A DNA stretch of 64,000 nt from Nesterenkonia halotolerans (GTDB taxonomy: Bacteria; Actinomycetota; Actinomycetes; Actinomycetales; Micrococcaceae): the NCBI RefSeq assembly GCF_014874065.1, contig NZ_JADBEE010000001.1, positions 496,001 through 560,000 on the forward strand, given 5' to 3'. Positions 43,552-53,164 of this stretch are shown here, in pieces; position 1 is the first letter of the stretch, and each line of letters starts with the position of its first letter. A model generated the notes under the pieces. It was not told where the DNA came from. It worked only from the letters and a program-made list of their open reading frames with translations, and searched no databases. Made by a program: the position numbers and the translations under genes.

Positions 43552-44441
43552 CAGGTGACCAGTCCTTCCACATCGGCCAGGATGACCGGGCCGATGCCGC
43601 TGACTGCAGCCAGCTCCTCCAGGGAACCGAACGGGCCGTTGGTCTCCCGGTGGGCGATGATCCGCTCGGACAGCGCGGGTCCGATACCTGGCAGCTCATC
43701 CAGAGTCTGGGCATCGGCGGTGTTGAGGTTGATGAGCTGCGCCGACCCTTCGGCGGAGGGGCCAGACTGCCCGGGCTCCTGACCGGCGCCGGGCACAGGA
43801 TTCTGCGCCTGTCCCGGTGGCCCGGCTCCGCTCTCGAGCTCCTCGGGTGTGGGGACCCAGATCAACGTGCCGTCCTGGACCGGTGCCGCAAGGTTCAGAC
43901 CTCCCGGATCCGCCTCCTTGGTCATGCCTCCGGCCGCCTCGATCGCCTCATGCACCCGGGAACCAGGGGGCAGCTCCACCACACCGGGATCCTTCACGGC
44001 ACCGCTGACGTGAACCACCGACTCCCCCGCACCCTCGGTGCCGGGCGCTGCAGCGTTGGGAGCAGAAACGTTGGGACCTGCAGCGTTCGGACCTGCCGGG
44101 CCCTGCGAGTCACCGTGCGTCGCACCGCTTCCTGACCCGGGGACAGACTCTGGGTCACCCTCTGGAGCATTGCCAGAGGCGACACTCTCGGGTGCCGCAC
44201 CCGCCTCGGGCGTGCCCGCCTCTGGCCCGCCCGTGACCAGCGCGGGCGGTTCCGGCAACGGCGCGGAGGCCGATCGCGCGCTCGTGAACCAGGAGACCAC
44301 CAGCCAGGCGAGCAGCGCGATGACGATGACGACGACTGCAGTTAGCTTCAGGCCGATCCGGGCGGGCGCGGCGTGGGCAGCCTCGCGCTGTGCGCGCAGC
44401 CGCTCCCGACGTGACAGCTCGTCCTCCGGCCAGGCCTCCAT
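43548..44441 (-). CDS. comEA: ComEA family DNA-binding protein
   Basis: A 297-residue membrane-anchored protein: one membrane helix at about 28-50, a long Pro/Gly/Ala/Glu linker, an SLBB domain (VHVSGAVKDPGVVELPPGSR) and a C-terminal helix-hairpin-helix pair (INLNTADAQTLDELPGIGPA). It would bind incoming double-stranded DNA outside the cell and hand it to ComEC. It starts at ATG 44441. The linker is longer than in Bacillus ComEA. Confidence 0.92.
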   Translation of the reverse strand: MEAWPEDELSRRERLRAQREAAHAAPARIGLKLTAVVVIVIALLAWLVVSWFTSARSASAPLPEPPALVTGGPEAGTPEAGAAPESVASGNAPEGDPESVPGSGSGATHGDSQGPAGPNAAGPNVSAPNAAAPGTEGAGESVVHVSGAVKDPGVVELPPGSRVHEAIEAAGGMTKEADPGGLNLAAPVQDGTLIWVPTPEELESGAGPPGQAQNPVPGAGQEPGQSGPSAEGSAQLINLNTADAQTLDELPGIGPALSERIIAHRETNGPFGSLEELAAVSGIGPVILADVEGLVTW

Positions 44442-44583
44442 ACGGTCAGGCTAGAGCGCGGCGGATTCAGCGCGGACGCAGACCTCGTTCCTGTGTGCGG
44501 CTGCGCCCGTCGTCGTCGTGGGCAGTGCGCTGGGGAAAACTCGCCCAGCACTCAGGCGCCGGAACAGAACCGCGCCGGCAGGA

Positions 44584-45573
44584 TCAGGGCGTGGGGCTCA
44601 GCGAGACGGCAAGCGCTCCGAGACCGAGATGTGCGGCCAGAGCGGGTGGAAGGTCAACCACGGGGATGGGAGTCGCGGAGAGCGGCTGCAGCGCCTCGGC
44701 GAGCTGCAGCGCCTGCAGATCATTGCCGAAGCCGTGGACGGCGAGTCGGGGGGCCTGCATCGAGTGGGCCTTCTCGGTGACTCGCACCTGAAGGCGTTCC
44801 AGAGCGCGCACCATGGTGCGGGGCCGCTCCACGGGGTGGATCTCACCGTCGACCAGCTGCAGGAGCGGCTTGACCCAGAGCAGGCCGCCGATGAGGGTCG
44901 CCATCGCATTGATCCGCCCGCCGCGGCGCAGCTGGTCCAGCTGAGGCAGCACAAAGAGGGACTCCGAGGCCCGGGCGGTGCGGGTCGCGGACTCCGCGAC
45001 CGCTGAGAGGGTTCCCCCGAGCTGGGCGGTCATCGCGGCGTCGATGACGCTGTGCCCCAGCGCGAGCCCTGCCTGCGCGGAGTCCAGAACGGTCACCGGG
45101 AAGTCCAGCTGACCGGCGGCAAGACGTGCCGCGTCCACGGTCCCGGAGAGCTCGCCCGAGAGATGGATCGAGACCACCCCGGCATAGCCCTGGTCCTTGA
45201 GCTTCTGGTAGGACTCCAACAACCGGCCCGGTGAGGGTCGGGAGGTGCGCACCTCCGCGCCCTGAGCCAGGGCCAGGGGCAGGTCCCGGTCAAGTTCGGC
45301 GCTGGTCTCCGGGTACATCTGCCCGCCGATCATGACCGGGATGGGAACGGCGACGATATTGGCGCCCATCTGCCCGAGCAGCACCTCCTGGGTGTGGCGA
45401 TCCACCGGAAGCGAGCAGGAGGAATCGGTGACCACCGCGATCCGACCCTTCTTGCGACGCAGGTTCGGCTTGCGCCCGGGCATCGCCGCTCGGCGGCGCA
45501 GCAGGTCCGCCTCGACGGCGCTGCGCCATCGGGCCAGGCTCTGCTGGCAGCGTTCCGGCGGCCGGGCGGTCAT
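44584..45573 (-). CDS. DegV family fatty-acid-binding protein
   Basis: A 329-residue protein with the DegV opening IAVVTDSSCSLP and the TSRPSPGRLLESYQKL and VVSIHLSGELSGT motifs. DegV (FakB-like) proteins bind a fatty acid for phosphorylation or transfer. The extra N-terminal 40 basic residues are usual in Micrococcaceae-type members. The ATG at 45573 is 7 nt after the leuS stop, so it is in the leuS operon; an internal ATG at 45483 is an alternative. Confidence 0.9.
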   Translation of the reverse strand: MTARPPERCQQSLARWRSAVEADLLRRRAAMPGRKPNLRRKKGRIAVVTDSSCSLPVDRHTQEVLLGQMGANIVAVPIPVMIGGQMYPETSAELDRDLPLALAQGAEVRTSRPSPGRLLESYQKLKDQGYAGVVSIHLSGELSGTVDAARLAAGQLDFPVTVLDSAQAGLALGHSVIDAAMTAQLGGTLSAVAESATRTARASESLFVLPQLDQLRRGGRINAMATLIGGLLWVKPLLQLVDGEIHPVERPRTMVRALERLQVRVTEKAHSMQAPRLAVHGFGNDLQALQLAEALQPLSATPIPVVDLPPALAAHLGLGALAVSLSPTP

Positions 45574-45580
45574 CGGCGGC

Positions 45581-48136
45581 TCAGCCCGTCACGACGTTCA
45601 CCAGCTTCGGGGCGCGCACGATCACCTTGCGCACTCCCCCGCCTTCGGTGATGTAGCGCTGGATCTTCGGCAGCGCCAGCGCCTGGGTCTGGAGCTCCTC
45701 TTCGGTGATGTCCGCCGGGACCTCGATCTTGTCGCGCAGCTTGCCCTTGACCTGGATCACCGCGGTGACGGTGTCCTGCACGAGCAGGGACTCGTCCACC
45801 ACCGGCCAGGAGGAGTTCGCCACTGAGGGCTCGTGACCGAGCATCGCCCACATGTCCTCAGCGGTATAGGGCGCCACCAGGGAGAGGATCTGCGCAGTGA
45901 CCTCGGCGGCTTCGCGGACTGCCGGATTGGCTGCGCCGGCGCCGGAGTCGATCTCCTTGCGTGCAGCGTTGACCAGCTCCATGACGCGCGCGATCACCAC
46001 GTTGAACTTCTTGTCCTCCACCAGGTACGCGGCGTCCTGGATGGTCCGGTGGGTGACCGCGCGCAGGCCGGCAGCACCGGTGGCCGGATCTGCGCTCTTG
46101 GCCGAGCTGACGTCCTGGGCCACTCGCCAGGCGCGCGCCAGGAACTTCGCTGAACCGGCGGGTGAGACATCTGCCCAGTCCACGTCGTCCTCGGGTGGGC
46201 CGGCGAACACCATGGTCAGCCGCACGGCGTCCACCCCATAGGCGTCGAGCTGCTCACCGAGGTTCACGCCATTGCCCAGGGACTTGGACATGGCCTTGCC
46301 GCCGTTGAGCACCTGGCCCTGGTTCAGCAGCGCCTTGAACGGCTCGGTGAAGTTCACCAGGCCCAGATCGAAGAGCACCTTGGTGAAGAATCGCGAGTAG
46401 AGCAGGTGCAGTATGGCGTGTTCCACGCCGCCCACATACTGGTCCACCGGCAGCCACTTGTTGATCTCCTCGCTGGGGAAGATCTCATCGGTGTTGTTGG
46501 GGTCGATATAGCGCAGGTAGTACCAGGAGGAATCCACGAAGGTGTCCATGGTGTCGGTGTCCCGGGTGGCCGCCCCGCCGCAGGACGGGCAGTCCACGTT
46601 GACCCAGTCACTCGCCCCGGCCAGCGGAGACTTGCCCTTGGGAGCCAGCTGTTCGCCGCGCATGCCGGTGGGCAGCCTGACCGGGAGCTGGTCCTCGGGC
46701 ACGGGGACCTCGCCGCAGGCCTCACAGTGGATGATCGGGATCGGTGCACCCCAGAAGCGCTGGCGGGAGAGCAGCCAGTCGCGCAGACGGTAGTTCACCT
46801 TCGACTCGCCGACGCTGTTCTCGGCCAGCACCTCGATGGCCCTGGCGATCGCGGCGTCCTTGCCGAGACCCTCCCAGGCCGGGGAGTTCACTGCCGTGCC
46901 TTCACCGGCGGTCGCGGCGCCGGTCTCTTCCGGGTCCTCATCCCCGGTGTCCACGACCACGCGGATGTTCAGCCCCATGGTGCGGGCGAACTCCAGGTCA
47001 CGCTGATCGTGGGCGGGCACGCCCATGACCGCGCCGGTGCCGTAATCGGCGAGCACATAGTCCGAGGCCCAGAGCGGCAGCTCCTCGCCGGTGATCGGGT
47101 GGATCGCGTATCGGCCGAGGAACACTCCGGTGCGCTCCCGTTCCGCCGACTGGCGTTCGATGTCGGAGACGCTGCCCAGCGCCGCCCGGTAGGACTCCAG
47201 CTCGGCCCGCTGACCCTCGGTGACCAGATCCATGGCCAGATCGGCGTCGGCGGCCACCACCATGAAGGTGACGCCGTAGAGCGTGTCGGGACGGGTGGTG
47301 AAGACCTCCACCGGGGCGTGATCCGCGCCGCCGTCGGCAGGCTTGATCTCATAGCGCACGGAGGCGCCGGTGGACCGGCCGATCCAGTTGCGCTGCATGG
47401 AGAGCACCCGGTCGGGCCAGTGACCCTTGAGCTGCTCCATGTCCTCGAGCAGGCGGTCGGCGTAGTCGGTGATCTTGAAATACCACTGGTTCAGCGACTT
47501 CTTGATCACCGCGGTACCGCAGCGTTCACAGGCGCCATCGACGACCTGCTCGTTCGCGAGCACGGTCTGATCCTTGGGGCACCAGTTGACCGGGGAGTCC
47601 TTCTTATACGCCAGGCCCTTGTTGTAGAACTGCAGGAACAGCCACTGGGTCCAGCGGTAGTAGGACTCATCCGAGGTGTGCAGCCGGCGGGTCCAGTCGG
47701 CGCTGATGCCGTAGCGCTTGAAGGAGGCCGCCTGGGTCTCGATGTTCGCGTAGGTCCAGTCGGCCGGATGCGCGTCGTTCTTGATCGCGGCGTTCTCCGC
47801 GGGAAGACCGAAGGAGTCCCAACCGATCGGGTGCAGCACGTTGTAACCGCGCAGCCGGGCATAGCGGGCGGGGATGTCACCGATCGCGAAGGCTTCGGCG
47901 TGGCCCATGTGCAGATCACCGGAGGGGTACGGGAACATGTCCAGCACGTACTTCTTCTCGCGGGTATCGGCAGGATCCACCACGAAGGTGCCCTGTTCCT
48001 CCCAGAGGGGCAGCCAGCGGGCCTCCATCTCCTGGAAGGAGTACAGCTTCTTCTCCCCACCTTCCGCGCCAGCGGAATGGGTAGCGGGCTGAGTCACAGC
48101 GGTCTCTGCTGCAGCGGTTTCACTCGCGTTGCTCAC
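45581..48136 (-). CDS. leuS: Leucyl-tRNA synthetase
   Basis: An 851-residue class I synthetase charging tRNA-Leu. The HIGH-like motif is in [21 protein letters not shown] is [12 protein letters not shown], and the CP1 editing domain lies between. The GTG at 48136 follows an AGGTG. An Ala/Thr-rich N-terminal extension of about 20 residues precedes the catalytic core. It is followed closely by degV and diverges from an alpha/beta hydrolase gene. Confidence 0.97.
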   Translation of the reverse strand: MSNASETAAAETAVTQPATHSAGAEGGEKKLYSFQEMEARWLPLWEEQGTFVVDPADTREKKYVLDMFPYPSGDLHMGHAEAFAIGDIPARYARLRGYNVLHPIGWDSFGLPAENAAIKNDAHPADWTYANIETQAASFKRYGISADWTRRLHTSDESYYRWTQWLFLQFYNKGLAYKKDSPVNWCPKDQTVLANEQVVDGACERCGTAVIKKSLNQWYFKITDYADRLLEDMEQLKGHWPDRVLSMQRNWIGRSTGASVRYEIKPADGGADHAPVEVFTTRPDTLYGVTFMVVAADADLAMDLVTEGQRAELESYRAALGSVSDIERQSAERERTGVFLGRYAIHPITGEELPLWASDYVLADYGTGAVMGVPAHDQRDLEFARTMGLNIRVVVDTGDEDPEETGAATAGEGTAVNSPAWEGLGKDAAIARAIEVLAENSVGESKVNYRLRDWLLSRQRFWGAPIPIIHCEACGEVPVPEDQLPVRLPTGMRGEQLAPKGKSPLAGASDWVNVDCPSCGGAATRDTDTMDTFVDSSWYYLRYIDPNNTDEIFPSEEINKWLPVDQYVGGVEHAILHLLYSRFFTKVLFDLGLVNFTEPFKALLNQGQVLNGGKAMSKSLGNGVNLGEQLDAYGVDAVRLTMVFAGPPEDDVDWADVSPAGSAKFLARAWRVAQDVSSAKSADPATGAAGLRAVTHRTIQDAAYLVEDKKFNVVIARVMELVNAARKEIDSGAGAANPAVREAAEVTAQILSLVAPYTAEDMWAMLGHEPSVANSSWPVVDESLLVQDTVTAVIQVKGKLRDKIEVPADITEEELQTQALALPKIQRYITEGGGVRKVIVRAPKLVNVVTG

Positions 48137-48214
48137 CTGGGGGGCACCTCGTGGTCGATGGGTCGAGTCTTGAACCCCGCCAGTCTAATGGAGTTCGAAA
48201 GGTAGGCTGACGCA

Positions 48215-49225
48215 GTGATCCGCCCGTGGACCGAGCATCCGGCTCGAACAGGAACCCGCCGCCAGATTCCGCTGAGCTTCGCCTCGGCCGACGACGACGG
48301 CGCCCGGCTGAGCACTTCGGCTGCGGTCTGGCACTACTCCCCCGCACCCCGAGCCGACTCGCAGGCGCAGCCCGCGACCCCGCGGCTGCTGTTCATCCAC
48401 GGGTTCCGCGGAGACCATCACGGCATGGCGCTGATCGTCGATGCACTGCCCGAGTATGAGATCTTCGTGCCGGACCTGCCCGGGTTCGGCGAGACCGCCC
48501 CATTGAAGCGCGAACAGGGCGAACTGGGAAAACACGACCTCGACGCCTACGCGGTGTTCGTCGAGGCACTCGCCGATGAGCTCAGCCTCGGGCCCCGGGA
48601 CGTTGTGGTGGGTCACTCCTTCGGATCGATCATCGTAGCCGCGCATGAGGCGCGCCGCGCCCGCGGCGGGAAGCCCCCGCGCTGGGCGGGACTGGGACTC
48701 TTCGCCCCGATCAGCAACGACATCTTCACCGGTCGCCTGCTGCCGGGTGCCGCCGGTGTCGACGCATACTACCGCCTGGCCCGAGCGCTCCCAGCCCGGG
48801 CAGCGCAGCTGATCCTGCACTCCCCCCTCGCTCTTGCGGTCACGAACGCCTCCATGATCGTGTCCCAAGATCCGGCGCTGATCCGCTATATCCGCGACCA
48901 ACACCGGCGATACTTCAGCAGCTATTCCGATCCGTCCACGCTCCTGCAGGCCTACTGGGCATCAAGCCGCCATACGGTGACAGAGTTCGCCTCCGATCTC
49001 CAGCTTCCGGTGCTGCTCGCCCCGGGCACCCAGGACCAGCTGAGCACGCCTGCCGGGCAGCGCAGCCTGCGCGACGCGCTGCCACACGGAGAGCTCCAGG
49101 TGCTGCGCGGCACCGGACATCTGCTCCACTATGAGCGACCAGCTCCGGCGGCCCGGGCACTGCGCCGGTTCCTGCTCAGCCTCGATCAGCCCGACGCCCG
49201 AGACGAGAATGGACGGCTCGCCTAG
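48215..49225 (+). CDS. Alpha/beta hydrolase
   Basis: A 336-residue enzyme: LLFIHGFRGDHHGM (oxyanion hole), VVGHSFGS (nucleophile serine), and a C-terminal GTGHLLHYERP (catalytic histidine). The substrate is unknown. The start is GTG 48215; the first 20 residues are unusual and the true start may be slightly downstream. Its TAG stop overlaps the priA stop on the other strand by 4 bp (CTAG). Confidence 0.88.
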   Translation: MIRPWTEHPARTGTRRQIPLSFASADDDGARLSTSAAVWHYSPAPRADSQAQPATPRLLFIHGFRGDHHGMALIVDALPEYEIFVPDLPGFGETAPLKREQGELGKHDLDAYAVFVEALADELSLGPRDVVVGHSFGSIIVAAHEARRARGGKPPRWAGLGLFAPISNDIFTGRLLPGAAGVDAYYRLARALPARAAQLILHSPLALAVTNASMIVSQDPALIRYIRDQHRRYFSSYSDPSTLLQAYWASSRHTVTEFASDLQLPVLLAPGTQDQLSTPAGQRSLRDALPHGELQVLRGTGHLLHYERPAPAARALRRFLLSLDQPDARDENGRLA

Positions 49226-51240
49226 AACTGCAGGCTGAGCACGTCGTCCATGGCGATCCGCAGTCCCCGTCCTGACCGCGCCGCACCCGGCGGGGCCGCG
49301 CTGTGCGTGCGCCGGATCCGTCGGATCTCGGTGACCACCGAGCTGGCCTCGGCGTAGCCGAAGAACAGCAGATAGCGGTGGCGTCCGTCCTCCAGCACCG
49401 AGGGACCGATCCAGCTCCGCCCCTGGGGAAGCTGCACCTGGGCCAGGAAGGCCTCCGCCTCGGCGGGGTCCCCGGTGAGGCTGAGCATGCGCTGGGCCGG
49501 CGGAAGGCCCAGCTCCAGTCGGTTGTAGAGCTCGCGTCGGGCGTAGGAGACCGGGTCCCAGCGGATGAGGGCCGAGGTCAGCTCCTCGGCGTCGGCCGTG
49601 ATGACCACGGTGCCGCCGTCGTCCTGATGCCTGCACACCAGGGTCGATGCGCGGAACCAGCGCGCGAGCACCTGGCGTGGCACGTCGAGGCCCTCGCGGC
49701 TGAGCTGGGTGTCCCCGTCCAGCAGCAGCGCCGCCGCATAACCCGTCCGCGCGACCGGCTCCACTCCGGGGGTGGAGACCACCAGTGCCGGCTCCTCGCC
49801 CACCTGATCGATGGGGTGGTCGGAAGTCGAGGAGACCACCGGCGTGTTGGGGAAGGCACGGCCGAGCTCCTGGGCGGTGCGGTCTGCGCCTCGGGTTCCG
49901 GCGCGAAAGGTCGTCGAGCCGCACTCGGCGCACCGGTGGTTGCGATGGTGCAGCCCGCACCAGCGGCATTTCAGCGTGAGGGACTGGCCGTGGTGGGCGG
50001 GCAGGCTCAGCGGCCCGTGACACTGGGGACACTGCTGGCGGGCGCGGCAGCGTTCGCACAGCACGGCAGGGATGAACCCGCTCCGTGCGACCTGCACCAG
50101 CACCGGGCCGTGCTGCAGTCCCTCCCGCGCGGCCTTATATGCCGCCGCCGGCAGACGGGCCTGCCGGAACGCGGGCTCGCGCTCCTGCTGGTAGGAGTCG
50201 GCGGTGGCGATCATCCGGGGTGCCGCGGCACGACGCTCCTCGCGAGTGGGGGCAGTCTCGGTGAGCCAACCGCGCTCCACCAGCCGCTGCACCTCCAGGC
50301 TGCGTGAGGTGGAGAGCATGACGAGTTCCGCGCCGGTCTGCACCGTGCGCAGCAGCGCGACCTCTCGGACGTGGTGGTACGGGGCGCGCGGCTCGGCGTG
50401 GGTGGACTCGGCGTCCTCGAAGATCACCAGCAGACGCAGCCTCGCCACCGGAGCGAAGATGGCGGAGCGGGTGCCGACCACCACCCGCGCCTGCCCGAAT
50501 CGCAGCTGCAGGAAGGATCGGTAGCGCGAGGATGGCCCCATCTCCGCCGTGAGCTGCACGGCCATGCCGCTTCCCAGCTCGGCGGTGAGCACCTCCATGA
50601 GCGACTCCACGTCGCGTTGATCCGGGACGACGACGACGGCGTCCCCCTCGGCCTCCAGACAGACGCGCACACGCTGCAGAATCTGTTGAGTCCAGGAGTG
50701 CTCGCCATAGGACTTCAGGGCCAACGCCGCGGTGCGCGGGCCGGGACTCTCGCTCTCGAGCACCGGACTGGGTGCGGTCAGGCCCGCATAGTCCTTCTCC
50801 ACGCGCGCCGCGCGAGGTGGGATGGCGGCACGCAGCACATCGGCAGTGACCCCTGCCCCGCGCTCGGCCACCTGGTGCGCCAGGTCAAGGATGTCCTCGG
50901 CGAGCACCGGCAGGGCGGTGACCAGCTTGGTGATCAGCGAGAGGCGTGCCGTGGTGGCAGGTTCCTGCTTGCGTCGAATCACATAGCCGGTCATCTCCCG
51001 TCCGGAGAACTTCAGCTTGACCCGGCAGCCAGGCACGATCTTGTCCGCCAGATCGATGGGCACCACGTAGTCGAAGGGGCGGTCCAGGTGCGGGACCGCA
51101 GATTCCAGCAGCACCTCTGCCACGGGCAGATCATCGGTGGCGCCGGCCGGCAGCGCGGGAGCAGGTGCCGGAGCCAGCGAATCCAGCAGGGCAGGCTGAG
51201 TCGAGTGCCTCTGCGCCTGGGGACCAGGTTCCTGCGCCAC
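49222..51240 (-). CDS. priA: Primosomal protein PriA, actinobacterial helicase-deficient type
   Basis: A 672-residue protein with the N-terminal DNA-binding domain (FDYVVPIDLADKIVPGCRVK), remnants of the helicase core, and the zinc-binding cysteines (CERCRARQQCPQC, CRWCGLHHRNHRCAEC). The Walker A position reads SYGEHSWTQQ, lacking GKT, and the DEEH box is replaced by FEDAES, so ATP-driven unwinding is not expected; actinobacterial PriA proteins share this. It would still load the replisome at restarted forks. The GTG at 51240 has a strong GGAGGTGAG upstream. Confidence 0.92.
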   Translation of the reverse strand: MAQEPGPQAQRHSTQPALLDSLAPAPAPALPAGATDDLPVAEVLLESAVPHLDRPFDYVVPIDLADKIVPGCRVKLKFSGREMTGYVIRRKQEPATTARLSLITKLVTALPVLAEDILDLAHQVAERGAGVTADVLRAAIPPRAARVEKDYAGLTAPSPVLESESPGPRTAALALKSYGEHSWTQQILQRVRVCLEAEGDAVVVVPDQRDVESLMEVLTAELGSGMAVQLTAEMGPSSRYRSFLQLRFGQARVVVGTRSAIFAPVARLRLLVIFEDAESTHAEPRAPYHHVREVALLRTVQTGAELVMLSTSRSLEVQRLVERGWLTETAPTREERRAAAPRMIATADSYQQEREPAFRQARLPAAAYKAAREGLQHGPVLVQVARSGFIPAVLCERCRARQQCPQCHGPLSLPAHHGQSLTLKCRWCGLHHRNHRCAECGSTTFRAGTRGADRTAQELGRAFPNTPVVSSTSDHPIDQVGEEPALVVSTPGVEPVARTGYAAALLLDGDTQLSREGLDVPRQVLARWFRASTLVCRHQDDGGTVVITADAEELTSALIRWDPVSYARRELYNRLELGLPPAQRMLSLTGDPAEAEAFLAQVQLPQGRSWIGPSVLEDGRHRYLLFFGYAEASSVVTEIRRIRRTHSAAPPGAARSGRGLRIAMDDVLSLQF

Positions 51241-51306
51241 GCTGACTCACCTCCTTGCAGGGATTTCCACTGCCCTGGAATCGTATCCCGCGCCACGGAC
51301 ACCCAC

Positions 51307-51411
51307 GGTGCAGCGGGCGCCCCGCTGCCCGGTGCAGCGACCACTCGCACCGCCGGTGCAGCGACCACTCGCACCGCCGGTGCAGCGACCACTCGCACCG
51401 CTGGTGCGTAG
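51307..51411. repeat. 24-bp tandem repeat between priA and the VTT gene
   Basis: Three near-perfect 24-bp units at 51331-51354, 51355-51378 and 51379-51402, preceded by a diverged unit at 51307-51330 and followed by a 9-bp partial. Each unit contains GGTGC..GCACC arms and a GCGA..TCGC core, so each can fold. Units are 8 codons long and read VQRPLAPP in frame with the VTT gene, each with a GTG. Confidence 0.85.
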
Positions 51412-51421
51412 AGTTGCTCAG

Positions 51422-52099
51422 ATGAGTGAGAAGTCCCTCCGACCGGCCTGGGGATCGTTCCTGCGCAATGCCCTGCTGGTCGCCGTGCTGCTGGTGATGG
51501 TCTATGCGGCGTTCAACCTGCGCCTGCCCTCGGTGGATACGCTGCAGAGCAGGATCGAGGCCTACGGCTGGGCCGGTTGGATCGTGTTCGTGCTGCTCTA
51601 TGCCGTAGTCGCGATGACGCCTATTCCGGTGACGATCATGGCGATCAGCGGCGGCTTCATCTTCGGCGTCCTGGAGGGAAGTCTGCTCTCGGTCATCGGC
51701 GTCCTGATCGGCTGTTGGGCCGCCTATCACCTGGCACGGTCGCTGGGTGCCCATGCGGTGCGCAGGCTCCTCGGGTCCCATGCAGAGACCGTGGAGACCC
51801 GGTTGCAGAACGCGGGCTTCGAGGCGGTCTTCGCGCTGCGACTGACACCGGGAGTGCCCTATTGGCCGGTGAACTACGGCGGCGGCGCCTTCGGCGTGAC
51901 CCAGCGTGACTTCGTCGTGGCCAGCGTGATCGCCACCGTGCCGGGACAGGTCTCCCTGGTCTCCCTCGGTGCATTCATCGCCGAGCCGTCGGTGATGCAT
52001 GGCGCCGTGGTCGGGGCGGCGTGGATCGTGGTGGTGGGGATGACGATCTGGGCCTATCGCAGCTGGCGCGGCACAGCTCGTCCGCTGCCCGGCGCCTGA
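51422..52099 (+). CDS. TVP38/TMEM64 (VTT domain) membrane protein
   Basis: A 225-residue protein with about five hydrophobic segments and the VTT-domain motifs AISGGFIFGVLEGSLLSV and LRLTPGVPYWPVNYGGG. Related DedA/TVP38 proteins affect membrane lipid flipping; the substrate here is unknown. I chose ATG 51422; the frame is open through the tandem repeat upstream, so longer forms starting at GTG codons inside the repeat cannot be excluded. Confidence 0.85.
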   Translation: MSEKSLRPAWGSFLRNALLVAVLLVMVYAAFNLRLPSVDTLQSRIEAYGWAGWIVFVLLYAVVAMTPIPVTIMAISGGFIFGVLEGSLLSVIGVLIGCWAAYHLARSLGAHAVRRLLGSHAETVETRLQNAGFEAVFALRLTPGVPYWPVNYGGGAFGVTQRDFVVASVIATVPGQVSLVSLGAFIAEPSVMHGAVVGAAWIVVVGMTIWAYRSWRGTARPLPGA

Positions 52100-52184
52100 A
52101 CCATCTGCTGACCGAGGGACGAAGTTCGGTGGTCACGGCCACTCAGTGCTCAGCGGTCCGGTTGCGGTGGTCTGGGGGCAGTGC

Positions 52185-53096
52185 TCAGCGGACCGCGCTC
52201 CCATCGGCCTGCAGATCGATCATTCGGCCCCGGCGCCGCAGCTGCCCCTTCCCCAGGAGCGTGAGCCCGTTGCTGAGCACCACCAGAACGATGCCCAGCC
52301 AGCCGAATGAGTCGATCTCCTCCCGCAGGAAGACCGCGCCGACGACTGCTGCGAACAGCGGATTCAACGACATGCCGAGCCCGAACATCAGGGGCGTGAT
52401 GTGTCTAAGCACGATCAGATCCAGCGCGTAGGGCACCGCCGTGGCCAGAAGCCCCGCCACGGCAGCGTAGAGGAAGGCCTCGGCCGGGATCGTCGTGTTC
52501 CAGAGGATCGCCACCGCAATCGGCACCATCGCTGCCGAGGACAGCAACGTGGCCACCGCCGTGCCCTGGACCCCGGGGACTCGTTTGCCCACCAGTCGGT
52601 TCGTGAGGATATAACCTGCCCAACACATCGCCGCTGCGGCTGCCAGGCCCAGTCCGAGGAGGTCGCTGGTCGGCCCGGGGCGAGTCAGCAGAACGACTCC
52701 CCCAAGCGCCAGCAGGGCACAGAAGAGGTCTCGGCCTCTGCGGGAGGACAACAGTGCGACCGCCAGCGGTCCGAGGAACTCGATCGTGACGGCGGTGCCC
52801 AGCCCGATCCGATCCACCGCGGAGTACAGCGCCGTGTTCATGCCGGCGAAGAAGAACGCGAGCAGCGCCACGGCCCACCACTGGGCACCGGTGAACCTCC
52901 AGAAACGCGGGCGGGCGATGGCGCAGAGCACGACGCTTGCCACCACCTGACGGGCCGCGACGACGCCCACCGGGGTGAAGGTGCTGAACGCCAGGGAGCC
53001 GACAGCGGCGCCTGACTGGGTGCTGAGCGCACTGGCAGAGATCATCATCAGGCCCCTGCCGGGGCGGCCTTCCAAAGGCGAAGCTGCTGAGTCCAT
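52185..53096 (-). CDS. EamA family transporter (RhtA-like)
   Basis: A 303-residue, ten-span DMT transporter. FTPVGVVAARQVVASVVLCA, TAVTIEFLGPLAVALLSSRR and the final repeat VGAVFLREEIDSFGWLGIVL match RhtA/threonine-homoserine exporter types. ATG 53096 (MDSAASPLEG) is preferred; a longer frame reaches into the LysR control region. It diverges from a LysR gene that probably regulates it. Confidence 0.88.
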   Translation of the reverse strand: MDSAASPLEGRPGRGLMMISASALSTQSGAAVGSLAFSTFTPVGVVAARQVVASVVLCAIARPRFWRFTGAQWWAVALLAFFFAGMNTALYSAVDRIGLGTAVTIEFLGPLAVALLSSRRGRDLFCALLALGGVVLLTRPGPTSDLLGLGLAAAAAMCWAGYILTNRLVGKRVPGVQGTAVATLLSSAAMVPIAVAILWNTTIPAEAFLYAAVAGLLATAVPYALDLIVLRHITPLMFGLGMSLNPLFAAVVGAVFLREEIDSFGWLGIVLVVLSNGLTLLGKGQLRRRGRMIDLQADGSAVR

Positions 53097-53125
53097 GACT
53101 CGAGTCTCAGCGTGCGGCTGCCATA

Positions 53126-53145
53126 CGCATAATACACACGATGCG
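53126..53145. promoter_or_regulatory. LysR-type binding site between EamA and LysR genes
   Basis: CGCAT (53126-53130) and ATGCG (53141-53145) form an inverted repeat with a 10-bp spacer, the T-N(10-11)-A layout of LysR boxes, 20 nt upstream of the LysR ATG. ATACGC also occurs directly repeated at 53124 and 53152. Confidence 0.5.
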
Positions 53146-53164
53146 GTCGGTATACGCTGAAGGT

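Noticed and set aside
46406-48205. 600-codon open frame opposite leuS, and similar long frames opposite dnaE2, comEC, priA, metK, coaBC and carB
   Set aside because: They mirror high-GC codon bias of the real genes, lack ribosome-binding sites and encode Gly/Arg/His/Asp-rich sequence without domains.
51307-51411. Tandem repeat as a CRISPR array
   Set aside because: Units abut directly with no spacers and no cas gene is near.
53141-53164. LysR start at 53141
   Set aside because: It would use the right arm of the LysR-type box as coding sequence; ATG 53165 gives the family N-terminus.
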